Below, in pieces: positions 46,215 to 59,507 of a stretch of 64,000 nt of DNA (the first letter of the stretch is position 1; each line of letters opens with the position of its first letter). This DNA is from Ligustrum vulgare (lineage: Eukaryota; Streptophyta; Magnoliopsida; Lamiales; Oleaceae), in NCBI GenBank assembly GCA_963555705.1, contig OY743171.1, positions 15,313,352 through 15,377,351 of the forward strand, given 5' to 3'. The notes beneath the pieces are model-generated. The model did no database searches, was not told where the DNA came from, and saw only the letters and a program-made list of their open reading frames with translations. Position numbers and translations under genes: made by a program.

Positions 46215-46728
46215 GTAACGAATAGTTTCTTTTTTGTATATGGATTGCTTTGTGTTTATATTTTGACATTATTTTGAAATTTCATTATTAACAATTCTGA
46301 ATTTTTTATACATTATGTAAATGGATAATAATACCACAAATAGTCTTTTAATTAAACTGCTGAATTAATAGAAACCGATTTAATTAGAAGTTTTTCCTAT
46401 TAATACTACCACTTTGATGGACGGTTGAGATTAAAAGGCTATAGGAAATTTGGTCCCTCTCTCTAGCTATATATACTGAACTCGTTCCATCATTAGGGTT
46501 CAACTAATGAAACACAACTAAAGACTTAAGTTAAGAGAGAAGGCGAATTTCAGATCAATACTTACTTCGAGATTGAATTAAAAGTTGCGGCAGGATCTCA
46601 TACATTTCTATATTATTGCTATGGATTCTGGTATGTTTTATGATTTACAGTAATTAATTTTATGGTCAAGATCCTAAATCAAAATCATGTTTAAGTTTAT
46701 ATGTTTCGTATCAAGATTCTAGTTTACA
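46215..46728 (+). repeat. Element F 3' LTR
   Basis: Right end certain (TAGTTTACA then CCCGT). The left end is uncertain because the first ~70 bases are too diverged from the 5' LTR. Confidence 0.75.
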
Positions 46729-46733
46729 CCCGT

Positions 46734-47580
46734 AATTTGATAGTTAGCACTTGATAAACCAAGTCCTGGTTATAAGAAACCATTGGTTCAGTATCTTCAG
46801 CATTGTATAGGTAGGCTAGCATCAAATATATGCTCTTCAAACTTATATGTACATGCCATCCAATAGGTTTTGATCCATGGATCACCCAAAACTAATTTCT
46901 TCTAATACATTATGGATGAATTTAAACTCTTATGAAAAATTTTGAGCAAAAAGAAAAATTTAGGCTACCTGATTTTTAGATACACGAAGTTGAGATTCAA
47001 GAATGTCGAGGAATTTTGTGTGGTCAATGGCCTGGAAGAGGTGATGGGGGACTTTTGCAATTGGCTTAGGAGTTGAATCCAAATATGAAAATTTATTAAC
47101 ACTATTTATTAACACCCATGTTAGAAATATCTCCAGGAAAACGATATGTGTGAATTGATAGAACCCCAAGATTTGCCAAAAAGTAGTGGGTTAAACAAGG
47201 ATGAGACAACTTTTATTGTTTTGCTCTCCTTGGACCCTCATACACAATTTTGTGAGTACTCATCTTCACCAAATTTAGCCATGCTTTGGTTCTCAACTTG
47301 TGCAGAACGACTACCATTCATTCAAGAGATCAGACAAGTGAGTAAGAGAACTCGGGTTGTTCTACTCATAAAAATTGATTTTTCGAGACTAGATAATCTC
47401 GTTACAAGATTTTCTATTCTATGCATTTGACTTGGAATAAATAATTTGCACAAACAATAGTTTTTAGAAGATTACTCTTGTAGCGTGCTTTACAATAATT
47501 TTCATCAACTATTTATTGATTTCACCAAAGCTTCAAATCCTCAAGCTTTCCTCGATATTCTCCAATGGCAGCTATACAAA
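46734..47580. other. Right flank of element F
   Basis: The minus strand at 46962-47110 gives an open stretch (TPKPIAKVPHHLFQAIDHTK, FLDILESQLRVSKNQ) ending at a donor-like CAG/GTAGCC. It may be an internal exon of the same host gene as the 40862-40990 fragment, but the family is unknown. Nothing else is recognisable. Confidence 0.3.
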
Positions 47581-48706
47581 TGTATCTAGGTTACACTAGG
47601 ATTAGGATTTTCTTTATAAAGAGGAAACGCACACTACGCACTTTAGTGCATGTCTCTCCACTTTGCAAATTAGGGTAAGAAAAATAGTCTTTGGAGACTA
47701 CTAATAATTTCTTTACACTTTAAAACCCTACCAAGTCTGGTACCATAACCCAGGCCCATTTTTGCACAACCCAATATAGGTAATAAGCCTGTATAAATCC
47801 ATTATAGTGAAGCCACCGAGGGAACCTGATTGGACAAAATTAAACTAAGCTCCAATAAATTAATTATGATCTGGTCAACTATTTATCAATCAAAATAATT
47901 TATTTATCACATTATATTCCACTAAAAGAAAGAGACTGCACTCTTAATAAAATTGAAATTGTTGAAACGACAATCAATAACTTGACCCTCTGACTTATCA
48001 ACTCGAATATTCAGTAAATGATCAAAATGCCCTTCTCTGAATGTTTATAAAGTGTAAACTCTCATCTTCTATCTAACAGTTTGATGTGATCACATCACAT
48101 CACATCATAAAATTCAACATTCACTCTCAAATTTTTGAGTTCAGATTCAACTATCCACTAGAAGAACCAGTGAAATTATGATCATGCCTAAAAGGTGACG
48201 GATTTCATAATACTAATATATGTTCCTCGTTATTTCACTTTAATTTCCAAAGTACGAAGATATTGATCAGTAATTTGATCTCACTAATTGATACATCAAC
48301 AAAATTTAAGTCAGTAATCAAAGTCCATTATCAGATTAGGATTAAGGTCTCATGTACGGTAGTCAGGTGAAATTAAATTTGTGTGGTCAATGTCACAAAT
48401 TAATTTCACGTGGTCTCTTCTAATACGTTCCAAATGTAATCTCAATTTTATTACCAAAGTCATAGACAAACTTTAATAAAATTGAGATGATCTTATCAAA
48501 ATAAATTTTTCATATTTATTTACTGATCGTGAACATTAATTTTAGATCGAATTTCAAATTGAATCTTTCTGTATTTAAAAATTTAAATACTCAATCTGTA
48601 ATATCAAATCTACCTTGGACAAATGCAACTTCATATTAATACAATCATTTAATATTTTATTTTAAATGTCGTGAATTATACTCTACGAACATATATAATT
48701 CCAACA
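47581..48706 (-). repeat. Element G 3' LTR (minus strand)
   Basis: The start on the minus strand is well defined: TGTTGGAATTATATATG, directly after polypurine AAGTGGGAGAA (48707-48717). The end at 'acctagataca' (47581) is a guess based on a CA end downstream of a TATA-like TTTATAAAG. No second LTR was found, so it could not be confirmed. Confidence 0.5.
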
Positions 48707-51700
48707 TTCTCCCACTTGCCCTTAGAGTATACATGAAACATCGAATCATCCATCTTATCAACGTCATCATCACATTAATGATCATTTCTCAATCAAGATG
48801 GTAACTCCTTTTGATGAAGTTACGGTTGTACAACAAACAATCCAAGATTGCATTATACTCATCCAAATAACCACTTTATCTCCTATTTATATTCCAACCA
48901 TGACGACTCTTGAGAGTCCTTGTCAAATTAGATATGAATCAGTTTTATCCCTTCAGATCACAACCTAAATTGATAAGTAAATATCTGCACGTTTTCCAAA
49001 AGAAGCTTGAGTATATGTTTTACCTCTATTCAATGATCTGATTCTGGATCAAACTAATAATCACCAACATTAACCTCAGCATAAGATATGACCTATCTAG
49101 TACAAAACAAGGCTTCCTATAACCAGAGCGTAAGTAACCTTCTCTATCTTACCATGAGTCTTGAGAGATAACTCATAAGATAGATAAAGTCCGCAAAGAA
49201 AGTTATTTCTTTCAGGACTTCAATATTTTAAATTTAGATAGTTCCTTATTATTACATAAAACTTGAGAATATTCTATTCTATTTTTCTTACACTACGAAA
49301 AATATGGATATCTAGAAAATAGACAGTCATTTACAAGTCCTTCATGTCTAATTTTTGATACCAACTACTACTTAATAAAAATAATTTTACATATTTGTAG
49401 ATTGTCATTCACATATATACTCGCGAAAACTATATCGTCATTCTGTATACATGAGTATACTTAAGATATATCAAGATTTTGATCAAGAACATGTATCACA
49501 ATAGTTCAATCAATTCTATATTTCATATCATGAACAAGTATCCAAATCCAAAGTTGGACACTTGTAAATCATGAACTTTACTTTCATTGTCTTTAGTATG
49601 AACCCCTCACGTTACACTTTGCAGATGATTTTCTCAAGATGCATTCAAGAAACAATGTCTTGACGTCCATCTGTTGTACCTCATTTTCACAATGAACGAC
49701 AATGGATAAATGATACAGGTAAACTTTTGCATGACGATTGGCGAGAAGGGTTTCACAAACCTATAGCCATAAGCCTTGCATTGCAGTGAAGGCATCAACC
49801 TTCCCATCTACCCCTCTCTTATCATCTTAAAGACTCATCACACCCTATAGGTTTGCCCCTGTCCATTGCGATAACTTGGCAAGAACAATGATTTAACCAC
49901 TTGCCTACTTCTTCTAGGACCAGTCACCATTGGTTCCGTAGGAAGTTCCAAATCATCAAGATTAATTCTATGCAGAAATATGGAATCAAGTTATTTGAAC
50001 TACATTCTAACATCTTATCCAATAGAATTTTACTTGTGGAATTGTATTTTTATACTATATATCTTATCCTCTAAGAAAATTACATTTGTACTCAATTAAT
50101 CCTTTCATGACCAGAGGACTATCGAGGAAATAATTTCTAGTTTCGTTGTATACCTCACAAATAATCAAACCTTCATTGTTGCCTCCAAATTTTTGGTCGT
50201 TTCTTTTAGCATGTGTGCCAAAAGTCCCCTAATCTGAATATGGCGTAGATTGGGCTTGCGACCTTGGTGCAACTCTAGGGATGTTTCAAAGAAAGACTCA
50301 GATGGTACTAGGTTATGAAGACATATCTAACTACCTACGGTGTACATTCTGAAATGAAACTAGTAATGAGGATACCTCATCATTGATTTGGTATTACCTT
50401 GTTCTCCTTTTTCGAGAAATGGTTCCTAAACTCATATGAGAGATAAAAAAAACCTTGATCAAATCAAAGTATCTCGATTCCCTTATTTACTTCTCTTGTT
50501 CTATCCAAACTTCTAGAATTTAATCAACATTTAGGATCAATGAGATATTAAATATAGAATCGAGATCTGGAGTGAGCATCATTAAAAGTGATGAACTACT
50601 CATACTCTCTCTTACCTTGAGTGTAAAAAGATCCACACATATTGAAGTGTATTAATTGTCAAACTCTTAAGTCCATTTAATGTATGAGGACTCTTGGTTA
50701 TCCAATCCTCTAAACAAGATTCAGGAATGAGTATAAATTCCACCTCTAATCCTCTTGAGGCCCATCCCTTACTAGTCTTAGATAAGTGTGACCAAGTCTA
50801 AAATTTTAATCATTTTACCCTCTAAATGAGATTCAAAAACCCATATAGATTCCACTTCCAAAATTATTAGAGATCTATCTTTACCATCATTGAATCTTAT
50901 TTAGATAAATATGATTATCTGAAGATCTTATCAAAGAGTTCATTAATATAAGGAATCATCTATCCCTTATCATTTGTGGTAATATTACACAAAGAAGCCA
51001 TTTATAAGACTTTGAGATTGTTAAATATTTGTCTCACAATAATAAGAGCATTATTCAACTTAATTCCAACTGATAATTGGAGATTAAGTGCCAAATAATT
51101 CTGCTCAGATAAAAAAGAGGCAAAATAACAATCAAAATTGTTTCATAAATAAAAAAAACCAACTGTTCTTTCCATATTACCGTACCCGTGCTTATCCTTA
51201 TAGTATATTATATCTCATTGAGTCATTTGGTCAACTAGGACCATATTTCAATAACTTGCAACAGTGATTAGTTACTCTAGAATCTATAATCAAGATAGAC
51301 TCAATTACTAATCATAACACAATGAATAACGAATTTTAGGAAATACTACCTCATCATTAATCTTATCTTTGCTCAAAACCAAAAATGTTAGAGGGCCCAC
51401 CATACCATCAGTTGCTTTAAAATAATCTCCACTCTATGAATAGCTTACGTTAAATATTTTAGAGACACATTCATCCTATTGAATTTAGTCCACACTGAAC
51501 TGCGAGAGATTATCTTAAAATATTTCTCAAGCATTATGTCACCTGAATCAATATTTGAAGGTGGAACCTCCACCGGGTTAAAGTGACCAATCATGTTTTA
51601 CCATATGGTCTCTTTCAAAAATGCTATTAGTTCATAAATAGAGATATATTATAATTTGATAGCATATTTTGTATAACTTCATAAATAGGATGTCCAAAAT

Positions 51701-52300
51701 TATCATAAATACCCTTCCATCATGAAAATAAAATTGGTTATCGTATTTTGATATTTTTATTGCAAAGTACTTGATGTAAGAATCAAAACTTTGCAACAAA
51801 CCATCTCATCAAAATAAAACCAATTTCATTGGAAGATTTATTATTACTATTGAATAAGAATCTTCTAACACGAACAAATGTTATAAGTGGAAAGAATTGT
51901 AAGAAGACATGCTGCAGTTTTCACCAATTAGTTGGTGATGTCTAAACGTATAACTAGTTGTGAAAAACACAACATCCAACTAAAACAAATGTATTAAACA
52001 AGAACTGCATATGTGATGAATACTTTCATATATGATGCATGAAGAGGAATTATGCACAAGTAGACCCAAAACTACTATAATACGACGACAACCTAAAACC
52101 CCAAAATCTTAAACACATTTCTCTATAGGAGAAATAAATGTGATTTATGGTTAGGTAAGGACCCTCCCACTAAAATTAAAATGTCTAGCATCTCATGCAA
52201 TATTAATTTTATCGTCATTAAAAGTTGGCCATCGTTGACATCGTTTGGATATTCTATAGGAAGTCCTCATGATGTCCTTGATTTAAGTGTCTAACCCTAC
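48707..52300 (-). pseudogene. Element G: decayed Ty1/copia internal region
   Basis: Minus-strand traces: integrase end GRKPNLRHIQIRGLLAHML then NLEATMKV at about 50165-50290 (compare copia GRKPNLKHIRIWGCPAHVL), hinge ELPTEPMVTGPRRSRQVVK near 49880-49950, and reverse transcriptase QQMDVKTLFLECIL near 49640-49680 (compare QMDVKTAFLNG). The rest (gag, protease, RNase H) is not readable. No primer site or 5' LTR was found at the right side. Heavily decayed and older than F. Confidence 0.7.
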
Positions 52301-53019
52301 ATTGATAATATTTCATGTATCAAATTAATTACGTTACCTTTAGGGTAATCATAATTAATTCACACTTAAAAAGTCATCACTTAATTGGGTCTAGTCTAGT
52401 AACTGAAACAGTGTTGCCCTCCTATAGGGAGACTAATTAGATTAGCATGAGGTATATACAAATATTTACTAATGACCTAATTGGGGAGGCCGTGGGTTCA
52501 AAAAATTTGCACCTTCACTCACTTATATTTTGAACTCTTGGGTTTTCATTAATAATTATCTAATCAATTTTAACTTTTAAAATCGATTTAATTGTTAATA
52601 AACAAATTTATTTTCTAATCTAACGCTTTAAAAATAAAATAAACTATTAAACAATGCATGACAGTATAGTACCTAGAGCGGTGTTTATGCAATTTACACG
52701 ACATGCTATTTAATGACATTCATTCACCATTTAATTAAAACAATAAATAAATGTGATAATAAAATAAACAAGAACATAATTTACGGACAAACATAGACAC
52801 AAAAGTTACAAATTAATTAAAGAATCCATTGAGCTATAAGTCGACCCAATTCTTCAATTCCCATTTGTAAGTGTCCAGTCCAAAATTGCAAATCTTTAGC
52901 CTAAATGTCAAATTCTAATATGTAGTGATCCAATTAAATATTCCACCCATTGTAAAACTGAGCTCACATTGCAATGCCCCAACCAAATAATTTAGTCCAC
53001 ATTACAATTAATTAAAATA
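52301..53019. other. Gene-free interval, probably element G leader or 5' LTR remnant
   Basis: AT-rich, no frame or LTR pair found. The text around 'cctagagcggtgtttatgc' (52670) is unlike the surroundings but unassigned. Confidence 0.4.
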
Positions 53020-53138
53020 TGTTATAAATAATTTATATATATGTGAATGACATTACCATTATATCCCTATAAACTTTACATATTACGATTGTGCCATTGT
53101 CCACTCCTATAAATAGGAGCTATATTTCATTCTATATG

Positions 53139-54760
53139 TGATAAGTGCTTTATTAGCACGTATTTAATTCACTTATTACCTTATTTTGTTATTGGTTTGA
53201 TCCCATTGAAGTATCGTTTAATGCATTTTCACTTATTGTGCTATGTAAGGTCAAAAAGAAGAAAAAAAGGAAACAGGACCAAAGAAATACAAAAAAAATC
53301 AAGAAGTGAGGTTCAAGGGCATATTCAAAGAGCTCCAAATCAATAAAGGCATGTGGGAAGAAGATTAAATGCAAAAATTATGGTCAAAGAAGGTTTGGGG
53401 TGAAGTTAGAAATCAAAAACCCGCAAGGATTGTGATCATGAATTTTAGTCATAGATTGAAACTCAATTTTTTCATAGAAGACTTTCGAATTTTGGAAGAG
53501 CTATTTCACAAATAATTGTATATATTTGAGTTTTCCTTCCAACGCAACTTGAATCACCACAATCGGACTTCGAAAGAGAAATTTTTGACCAACACATCGA
53601 ACGCAGGCGCTTCTCGGCAGAAATGCACTTACGGCCGTAAATGGTAAAGTTACGGCCGTAACTTCCAAATTTCGAAAACTTTCAGTAGCTTACTTACGGC
53701 CGTAATAAGGAAAGTTACGGCCGTAACTTTCTCGCGAAGAAATTTCCTTATCTGATTCAAGGTCTATCTTTGGTATATCTTTGGGGTAAAGCTAGGGCAC
53801 GATTTTGGGAGTATTAAAAGAGCAAAATCACCACAAAAAGGAGGCTGGACATTGAGGAAAATTGAGAGAAAAATATAGAGCATTCTTGGGAGATTTTCAA
53901 GCCCAAGAATATCAATAATGATGGAATTCATGAAGCAACTTAAAGAATCTACCACAACTATGCTAGGCTAAATTCCATATCTTGTTCAAAGGGGGGGAGT
54001 TGTGTTAACTTGATTATGTTATTTTCTTTTCCTACAAATTAGTAGCATGAATTTATTCCTTTATTTCAATTGTTGGATTATTATGTTTTGAATGTTCAAT
54101 TGAGTTCAATTGATTAATAGTTTAATTTAGCCAATTGGATTATTGATCTTTGGATTCATGAATAAGCTATGTTTAGATTCTCGATCCGTAATTGTCATTG
54201 AATCTTTACTTTAGTGGCAAATAAATCTCGTGCAAGTTTAGTAATAATCCAACTTTGATTGATTAATTCGAGCTTGTGAAATTAACTATCCAATTCAATC
54301 TATTCTTCTAGATTTTCATACTAGTCGTGTATTAAATCCTAAGAGCTTGTTTAGGATTGTCCGTGGCTAGAATTGGTTCGAAGAACATGTTTTGAATCAA
54401 TATACATAAGGAATAATTTAGATAATCAGAGCTTGTTGATTATTTATGATTGATAATTGAATAGGGATATAAACACGTTACAAGGAAAAGTATAACATTA
54501 ATTAAGAGCACAACCGAACCCCATAACAAGATTTCTTCTTATATTATTTCTCTAGTCATATTTAATTGTTTATTTTTATGCATAGTTTTTATTCAAGCAA
54601 TTTCAAAAAACAAGCCCCCCATTTCATTTTAATTGATCGAACAACTAAAATTAGTTTCCGTTCCTCGTGGGATCGGCCATTACTCTCACTACTACATTAT
54701 TAATTAATATTTAGCGAATAAAGAATTATTTATTATTTTGGTGCATTGCGACACGCATCA
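53139..54760 (+). repeat. Element E 5' LTR
   Basis: 1622 bp, TGATAAGTGC...CACGCATCA. Very similar to the 3' LTR apart from the insertion there. Holds four TTACGGCCGTAA palindromes at 53631-53728. Confidence 0.93.
53631..53728. repeat. TTACGGCCGTAA cluster in E 5' LTR
   Basis: Four perfect copies in two close pairs. The 3' LTR counterpart is at 59985-60083, with two copies mutated by one base. Confidence 0.92.
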
Positions 54761-54766
54761 AATTTT

Positions 54767-54782
54767 TGGCGCCGTTGCCGGG
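54767..54782 (+). other. Element E primer-binding site (tRNA-Asp type)
   Basis: TGGCGCCGTTGCCGGG, six bases after the LTR; the characteristic primer site of Tat/Athila elements. Confidence 0.88.
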
Positions 54783-54878
54783 TAACGGTTAACCAATTTA
54801 GTGTTTAATCATTAGAATTTTATTTTTCTGCATTTATTTTACCTTTATTTCATTTTCACTTTATTTATATAATTTTTC

Positions 54879-54910
<32 letters not shown>

Positions 54911-54932
54911 TCCTGTCTACATATTTGCTTAT

Positions 54933-57332
54933 ATGCGTAGAACTCGATCAACTAATTTTGAATTTTTTTGATTTTGACCCAGAAATTGAGAAAACTTTTC
55001 AACAGCAAAGAAGAGCAGCACATCCAATGGCAATAGATAACAATAATCCGACTCTAAAGCAACTAGCTACCCCGAATGTTGCTCAACAACCACTATGCAT
55101 CACTTTTCCGGCAGTGGAAGATGGCAGAACTTTTGAGCTAAAATCCGGACTAATCCATCTTCTGCCAACTTTTAGAGGACATCCCGGTGAGGACCCATAC
55201 AGACATCTGAAGGAGTTTCATGTCATTTGTGATAGCATGAGACCCACGGGTATTACTGAGGAACAAATCAAGATTAGAGCTTTTCCATTCTCGTTGAAGG
55301 ATGCTGCTACTGATTGGTTGTATTGTCTACCATCCAGATCAGTAACCACCTGGAACGACACGAAGAGGCTATTCCTAGAAAAGTACTTTCCTGCATCAAG
55401 AGCTGGGACGATCAGAAAGGAAATATGCGGGGTTCGCCAAAATAGTGGAGAATCATTGTATGAGTATTGGGAACGCTTCAAGAAGCTCATTTCGAGCTGT
55501 CCCCATCATCAGATTAGCGAACAACTTTTGGTTCAATATTTTTATGAGGGTCTGGCACCGATGGATAGAAGCATGATAGATGCCGCAAGCGGAGGTGCAC
55601 TGATGGACAAGACACCGGAACAAGCACGGGCTTTAATCTCCAATATGGCTGAGAACACTCAGCAGTTCAACTCCAACAGAGATATGCAAGTTCGACGTGT
55701 AAATGAGGTAAAAGGTTCCAATATTGAAACCCAATTATTTGAACTAACCAATCTGGTGAAACAACTTGCTATAGGAAGTTACAACAAGTCAAGACCTGTG
55801 GGATATGCGCAAATCTTGGGCATCCAACGGACGCGTGTCCGGAGTTGCAAGAGGGAAATGGTGAACAAGCAAATGCTGTAAAGGGTTTCCCATTTCAAAG
55901 ACAGCAGTACAATCCATACTCCAATACCTATAACCCTAGATGGAGATATCACCCAAATCTGAGTTATGAAAATAACAAGCCCCCGGGCTTCACCTCCAAC
56001 AAACCTCAAGGGCATTTCCAACAACAAGGAAATTTCCATTCACAGGGGCAGTATCAACAAAGGCCCCAGAACTAAGGTATCTCCCTTGAAGACTTGGTTA
56101 AAGCCTTGGCATCTAACACACTACAGTTTCAACAGGATGCAAAGTCTAGCATTCAAAATTTGGAGAACCAGATGAGCCAAATGGCCACCGCCATCAACAG
56201 GTTGGAAGCACAATCTGGAGGTAAACTACCATCTCAGCCTAAGGTAAATCCAAAGAATGTGAGTGCAATTACTCTCCGAGGTGGAAAAGAGCTTGAAGAA
56301 CCGCAACTGAAACCTACTGCAATCAAAGAGAAGGAAGTTGAAGGAAGGGAAGTCGGGAAGAACGACAACACCTCAAAAAGCTCGCAGGTAAAAACAGATT
56401 CCATTTTAAATGTTAAATTGATTCCAGCTCCTTTTCCTAGCAGGCTAGCAAAGGCGAACAAGGAAAGCAAGGAGAAAGAAATCCTGGAGTTGTTTAGGAA
56501 AGTGGAAGTCAACATTCCACTGTTGGATGCAATCAAGCAAGTACCCCGATATGCAAAATTTTTGAAGGGGCTGTGCACCAACAAAGGGAAATTAAAGGGA
56601 AATGAAAAGGTGATGATGGGAGAAAATGCCTCTACATTATTTCAAAGGAAATTACCTCCGAAATGCAAGGACCCATGTATGTTCACCATACCTTGTCAAA
56701 TAGGTGGTAAAGCAATAGAACATGCACTGATAGACTTAGGAACATCCATAAATGTGATGCCTAGGTCCACTTACACCGCACTAAAACTTTCCAAATTGAC
56801 TGAAACGGGTGTTATTATTCAGCTAGTCGACCGTTCCAATGCTTATCCGAATGGGGTGGTTGAGGATGTGTTAGTGCAAGTAGGTGGGCTAGTGTTTCTG
56901 GCAGACTTTTATGTTTTAGATATGCATGATGATCATTCACCCAGTTCTACGCCTATATTGTTAGGTAGACCATTTTTAAAGACATCTAAGACTAAAATAG
57001 ATGTCAGTAGTGGCACACTCACCATGGAATTTGATGGTGAAATGATTAAGTTCAATATTCATGATCCCGTGAACTACCTTGATGATACTAGCCATGTTCA
57101 CTTGATTGATGTGCTTGATTCTCTAGTACAGGAAAATTCCAAACTTACTGGAAAGGACGGTCTACAAGACACTGTGGATATAATTGCCGATTTTCCAGGG
57201 CCATCACAACCAGGTAAAAACTTTTGTACCACCCTAACAGTTGCTGATGAGAAGTTTCCCCCTATTTTGCAGATCTTAATGAAGAATATGAAGAGAAAGT
57301 TGAGCTTTAGGAATCCACCTAATCCCATTTGA
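54933..57332 (+). pseudogene. gag: Element E gag-protease frame with three lesions
   Basis: The likely start is ATG 54933 (MRRTRSTNFEFF). A one-base gain in a T-run near 54967 shifts to the frame DFDPEIEKTF. Gag capsid follows: LIHLLPTFRGHPGEDPYRHL, KDAATDWLYCLP, FLEKYFPASRAGTIRKEI, GESLYEYWERFKKL and AASGGALMDKTPEQARALIS, to about 55690. A second shift near 55793 leads to CCHC knuckle CGICANLGHPTDAC (55796-55840). TAA at 56073 interrupts, then QDAKSSIQNLENQMSQMA and VSAITLRGGKELEEP. The retropepsin-like domain has ALIDLGTSINVMP (about 56728-56766; D-L-G) and ILLGRPFLKTSKTKIDV. It ends at TGA 57330; no polymerase follows. Confidence 0.88.
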
Positions 57333-59494
57333 ATGAGAAAGGACTCAGTCGAGCCAACGAATGTAAACAGCGGCGCTGCTCGGGAGGCAATCTGAGAAGG
57401 GAGTTTCTTTACCCCCTCAACCCTTTATTTTCGTATTTGCATTTTTTGGTTTATTTCATTTAGTCATTTCATTCTTATATATATATATATATATATATTA
57501 AAAAGTGGCCTTGTTACGGCCGTTAGGTACTCAAGTATGGCCGTAACGCAATTCCAGTAAATTTATTCAGAGGCCAGCTTACGGCAGTGAGACTTGACTT
57601 TACGGCCGTAGTGGATGCTTGCAATTTTTTTTTCAGATTAGGACTTACGGCCGCTAGTGAGATATTCACGGCCGTAAATCCAGAAATTTCAAATTTAAAA
57701 ATTTCTTCTTCCCCCTTCTACTGTTTAGCTTTATTTTTCAATTAGGACATTGTTTTGTCTAAGTGTGGGGGGGGGGGAATTGATTGTAAGCTTAATGTCT
57801 TTATCTTCCTTCTGTAGTCGAAACGTTAAACTCATGTTGAGTCAGCATCCATTTTAATCTTGTTCTCTACTTTTGTTACCTATCTATGCTACTTAGGTCT
57901 TAAACCATACTTTAATAGGAAGCAGCCCCACTTATGATTATTTTTGAACCACCAACTTTCTAAATTGCATAATCGGATAAACAATGAGCACATAGAGATG
58001 AGTTTTCCAATAATTTCTGAATTAGTTTGAAAATGGGGACAAATTGAAAAATTTCTGCAACCTAACTAAGTCAAACCAAAATTGATATGATAAAACAACA
58101 CCCCGAGTAACTCCATTCTAACATTGTCCACTAGATTTTCAGTTCGGAACCAAGACTGAGCAATGACCTATACTCATAATTGGATGGGAGGAACACACAT
58201 AAACCATAATTTGTGAGCTTTTGAGCCTATGAGCTTCTTTTACTCTTTATATTAAGCTCTTATTTCCTTGATGTGTGTCCTGCATGGTTGATTTGTTCTT
58301 GGATTTGCTTTTCTGTACATGCCGTTGTAGCTTCTTGGCTCAAGTGCAAAATATAGTAAAGGCATTAGGTTAAACAAAATTTGACCTTCTAAAAGGGCCT
58401 ACCATGATACATGTACCAATAGAAGCCCTTTTGAGCCTTAGTCTTTCCTTGAAATTTTGATGCCACTCTACAAGCCACGAATACCCTTTCTTTTGCATTG
58501 TCTCTGTTTTGAACCCATAGAGAAGGGATTCACAAGCTTTTGTTGATTAAGGATCGTGCTGTGGTCTAAGTCTAAGAAGTTCCAATGATTATCTTGTGTT
58601 GAGCGACGATTGTGTAATGGACTAAATTTAGGGGAATGTAATTCTATCTTGTGCCAATTGGTGACTGCGTAATGATTTGAATAAAAGAGAAAAACTTGCA
58701 GTCTACACTCGAAAAAAAAAAGAGAAAGAAAAAAGCAATGAAAATGAAGTTTAGTCAAGAAAATTAGTACTTGAGAAAGTCAAACACTCAACTTGTGAAA
58801 AAAAAATCAAGTATTAACTAAGTTGGGTAGTGAGAAACAATGAAGTTCATATTGAGAGTGAAGGAAGTAATGTCATTTTGAATTGACTTATCTTGCGAAA
58901 TTCCTTCTCGGCTCAGCCTAAATATGTCATTTTATCCTACCTAACCCAAAGCCCCGTTACAACCAAATAAAGACCTTTACTTTGCACTTGTGTTATTGTT
59001 GGCTTCGGTTATGACATTTGAGCAGTTTGTGGTAATGATTCTCCATGCAGTGAGTTGAGTGAAAATTCTCACCCTTATACACTTTGTGAGAAGAGAGAAA
59101 TATCTAGTGAGGGTGTTAATTCCCATTACAAATGCTTATGAGTGGTTTGAATTGCTTGGCCTATATTCTATGCTTTCGAGTTGGCCAAAAACAAAAACTA
59201 ACACCCATGTAGTAAATCATTGATAGAGGTTAAGAGAGAACTCACGAGAGGTGGGAGGATACAAGCCACATTGGGAAATGAATTGGGCTTGGGGTATTGA
59301 ATTTCATTTCTGTTTAGAGAATATTGGATGATGCATCTCTTGCACACACTAACACACTCCGGTTATGCAATTGAATTTTCATGCTAAAAGAGAAGTGGGT
59401 TCTGACCTTGACTTTCGGATTGTAGGTCTATCTTTTTGTTTGAGTTAAGTTTCTTTTCTTTCACATCATTATTCGAGGACGAACAATGGTTTAA
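57333..59494 (+). other. Element E 3' non-coding region
   Basis: 2.2 kb without any retroelement enzyme domain or long frame. Contains (AT)n at 57477-57499, a G9 run near 57768, and the palindrome cluster at 57511-57680. An autonomous Tat element would have pol here. Confidence 0.8.
57511..57680. repeat. TTACGGCCGTAA-type cluster in E internal region
   Basis: Six units, most with one or two changes (ttacggccgtta, tatggccgtaac, ttacggcagtga, ttacggccgtag, ttacggccgcta, tcacggccgtaa). Outside the LTRs, just downstream of gag-protease. Confidence 0.85.
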
Positions 59495-59507
59495 GTGTGG
59501 GGAGATT
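59495..59507 (+). other. Element E polypurine tract
   Basis: GTGTGGGGAGATT directly before TGATAAGTAC; a typical Tat/Athila polypurine context. Confidence 0.8.

Larger units (their letters stand above)
40991..46728 (+). mobile_element. Element F: decayed Ty1/copia retrotransposon
   Basis: 5' LTR 40991-41461, primer-site-like sequence, gag, protease, integrase, reverse transcriptase, RNase H in copia order, 3' LTR ending 46728. Flanked by the exact 5-bp duplication CCCGT (40986-40990 and 46729-46733). Several frameshifts and stops, and key catalytic residues are changed, so it is dead. Confidence 0.92.
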
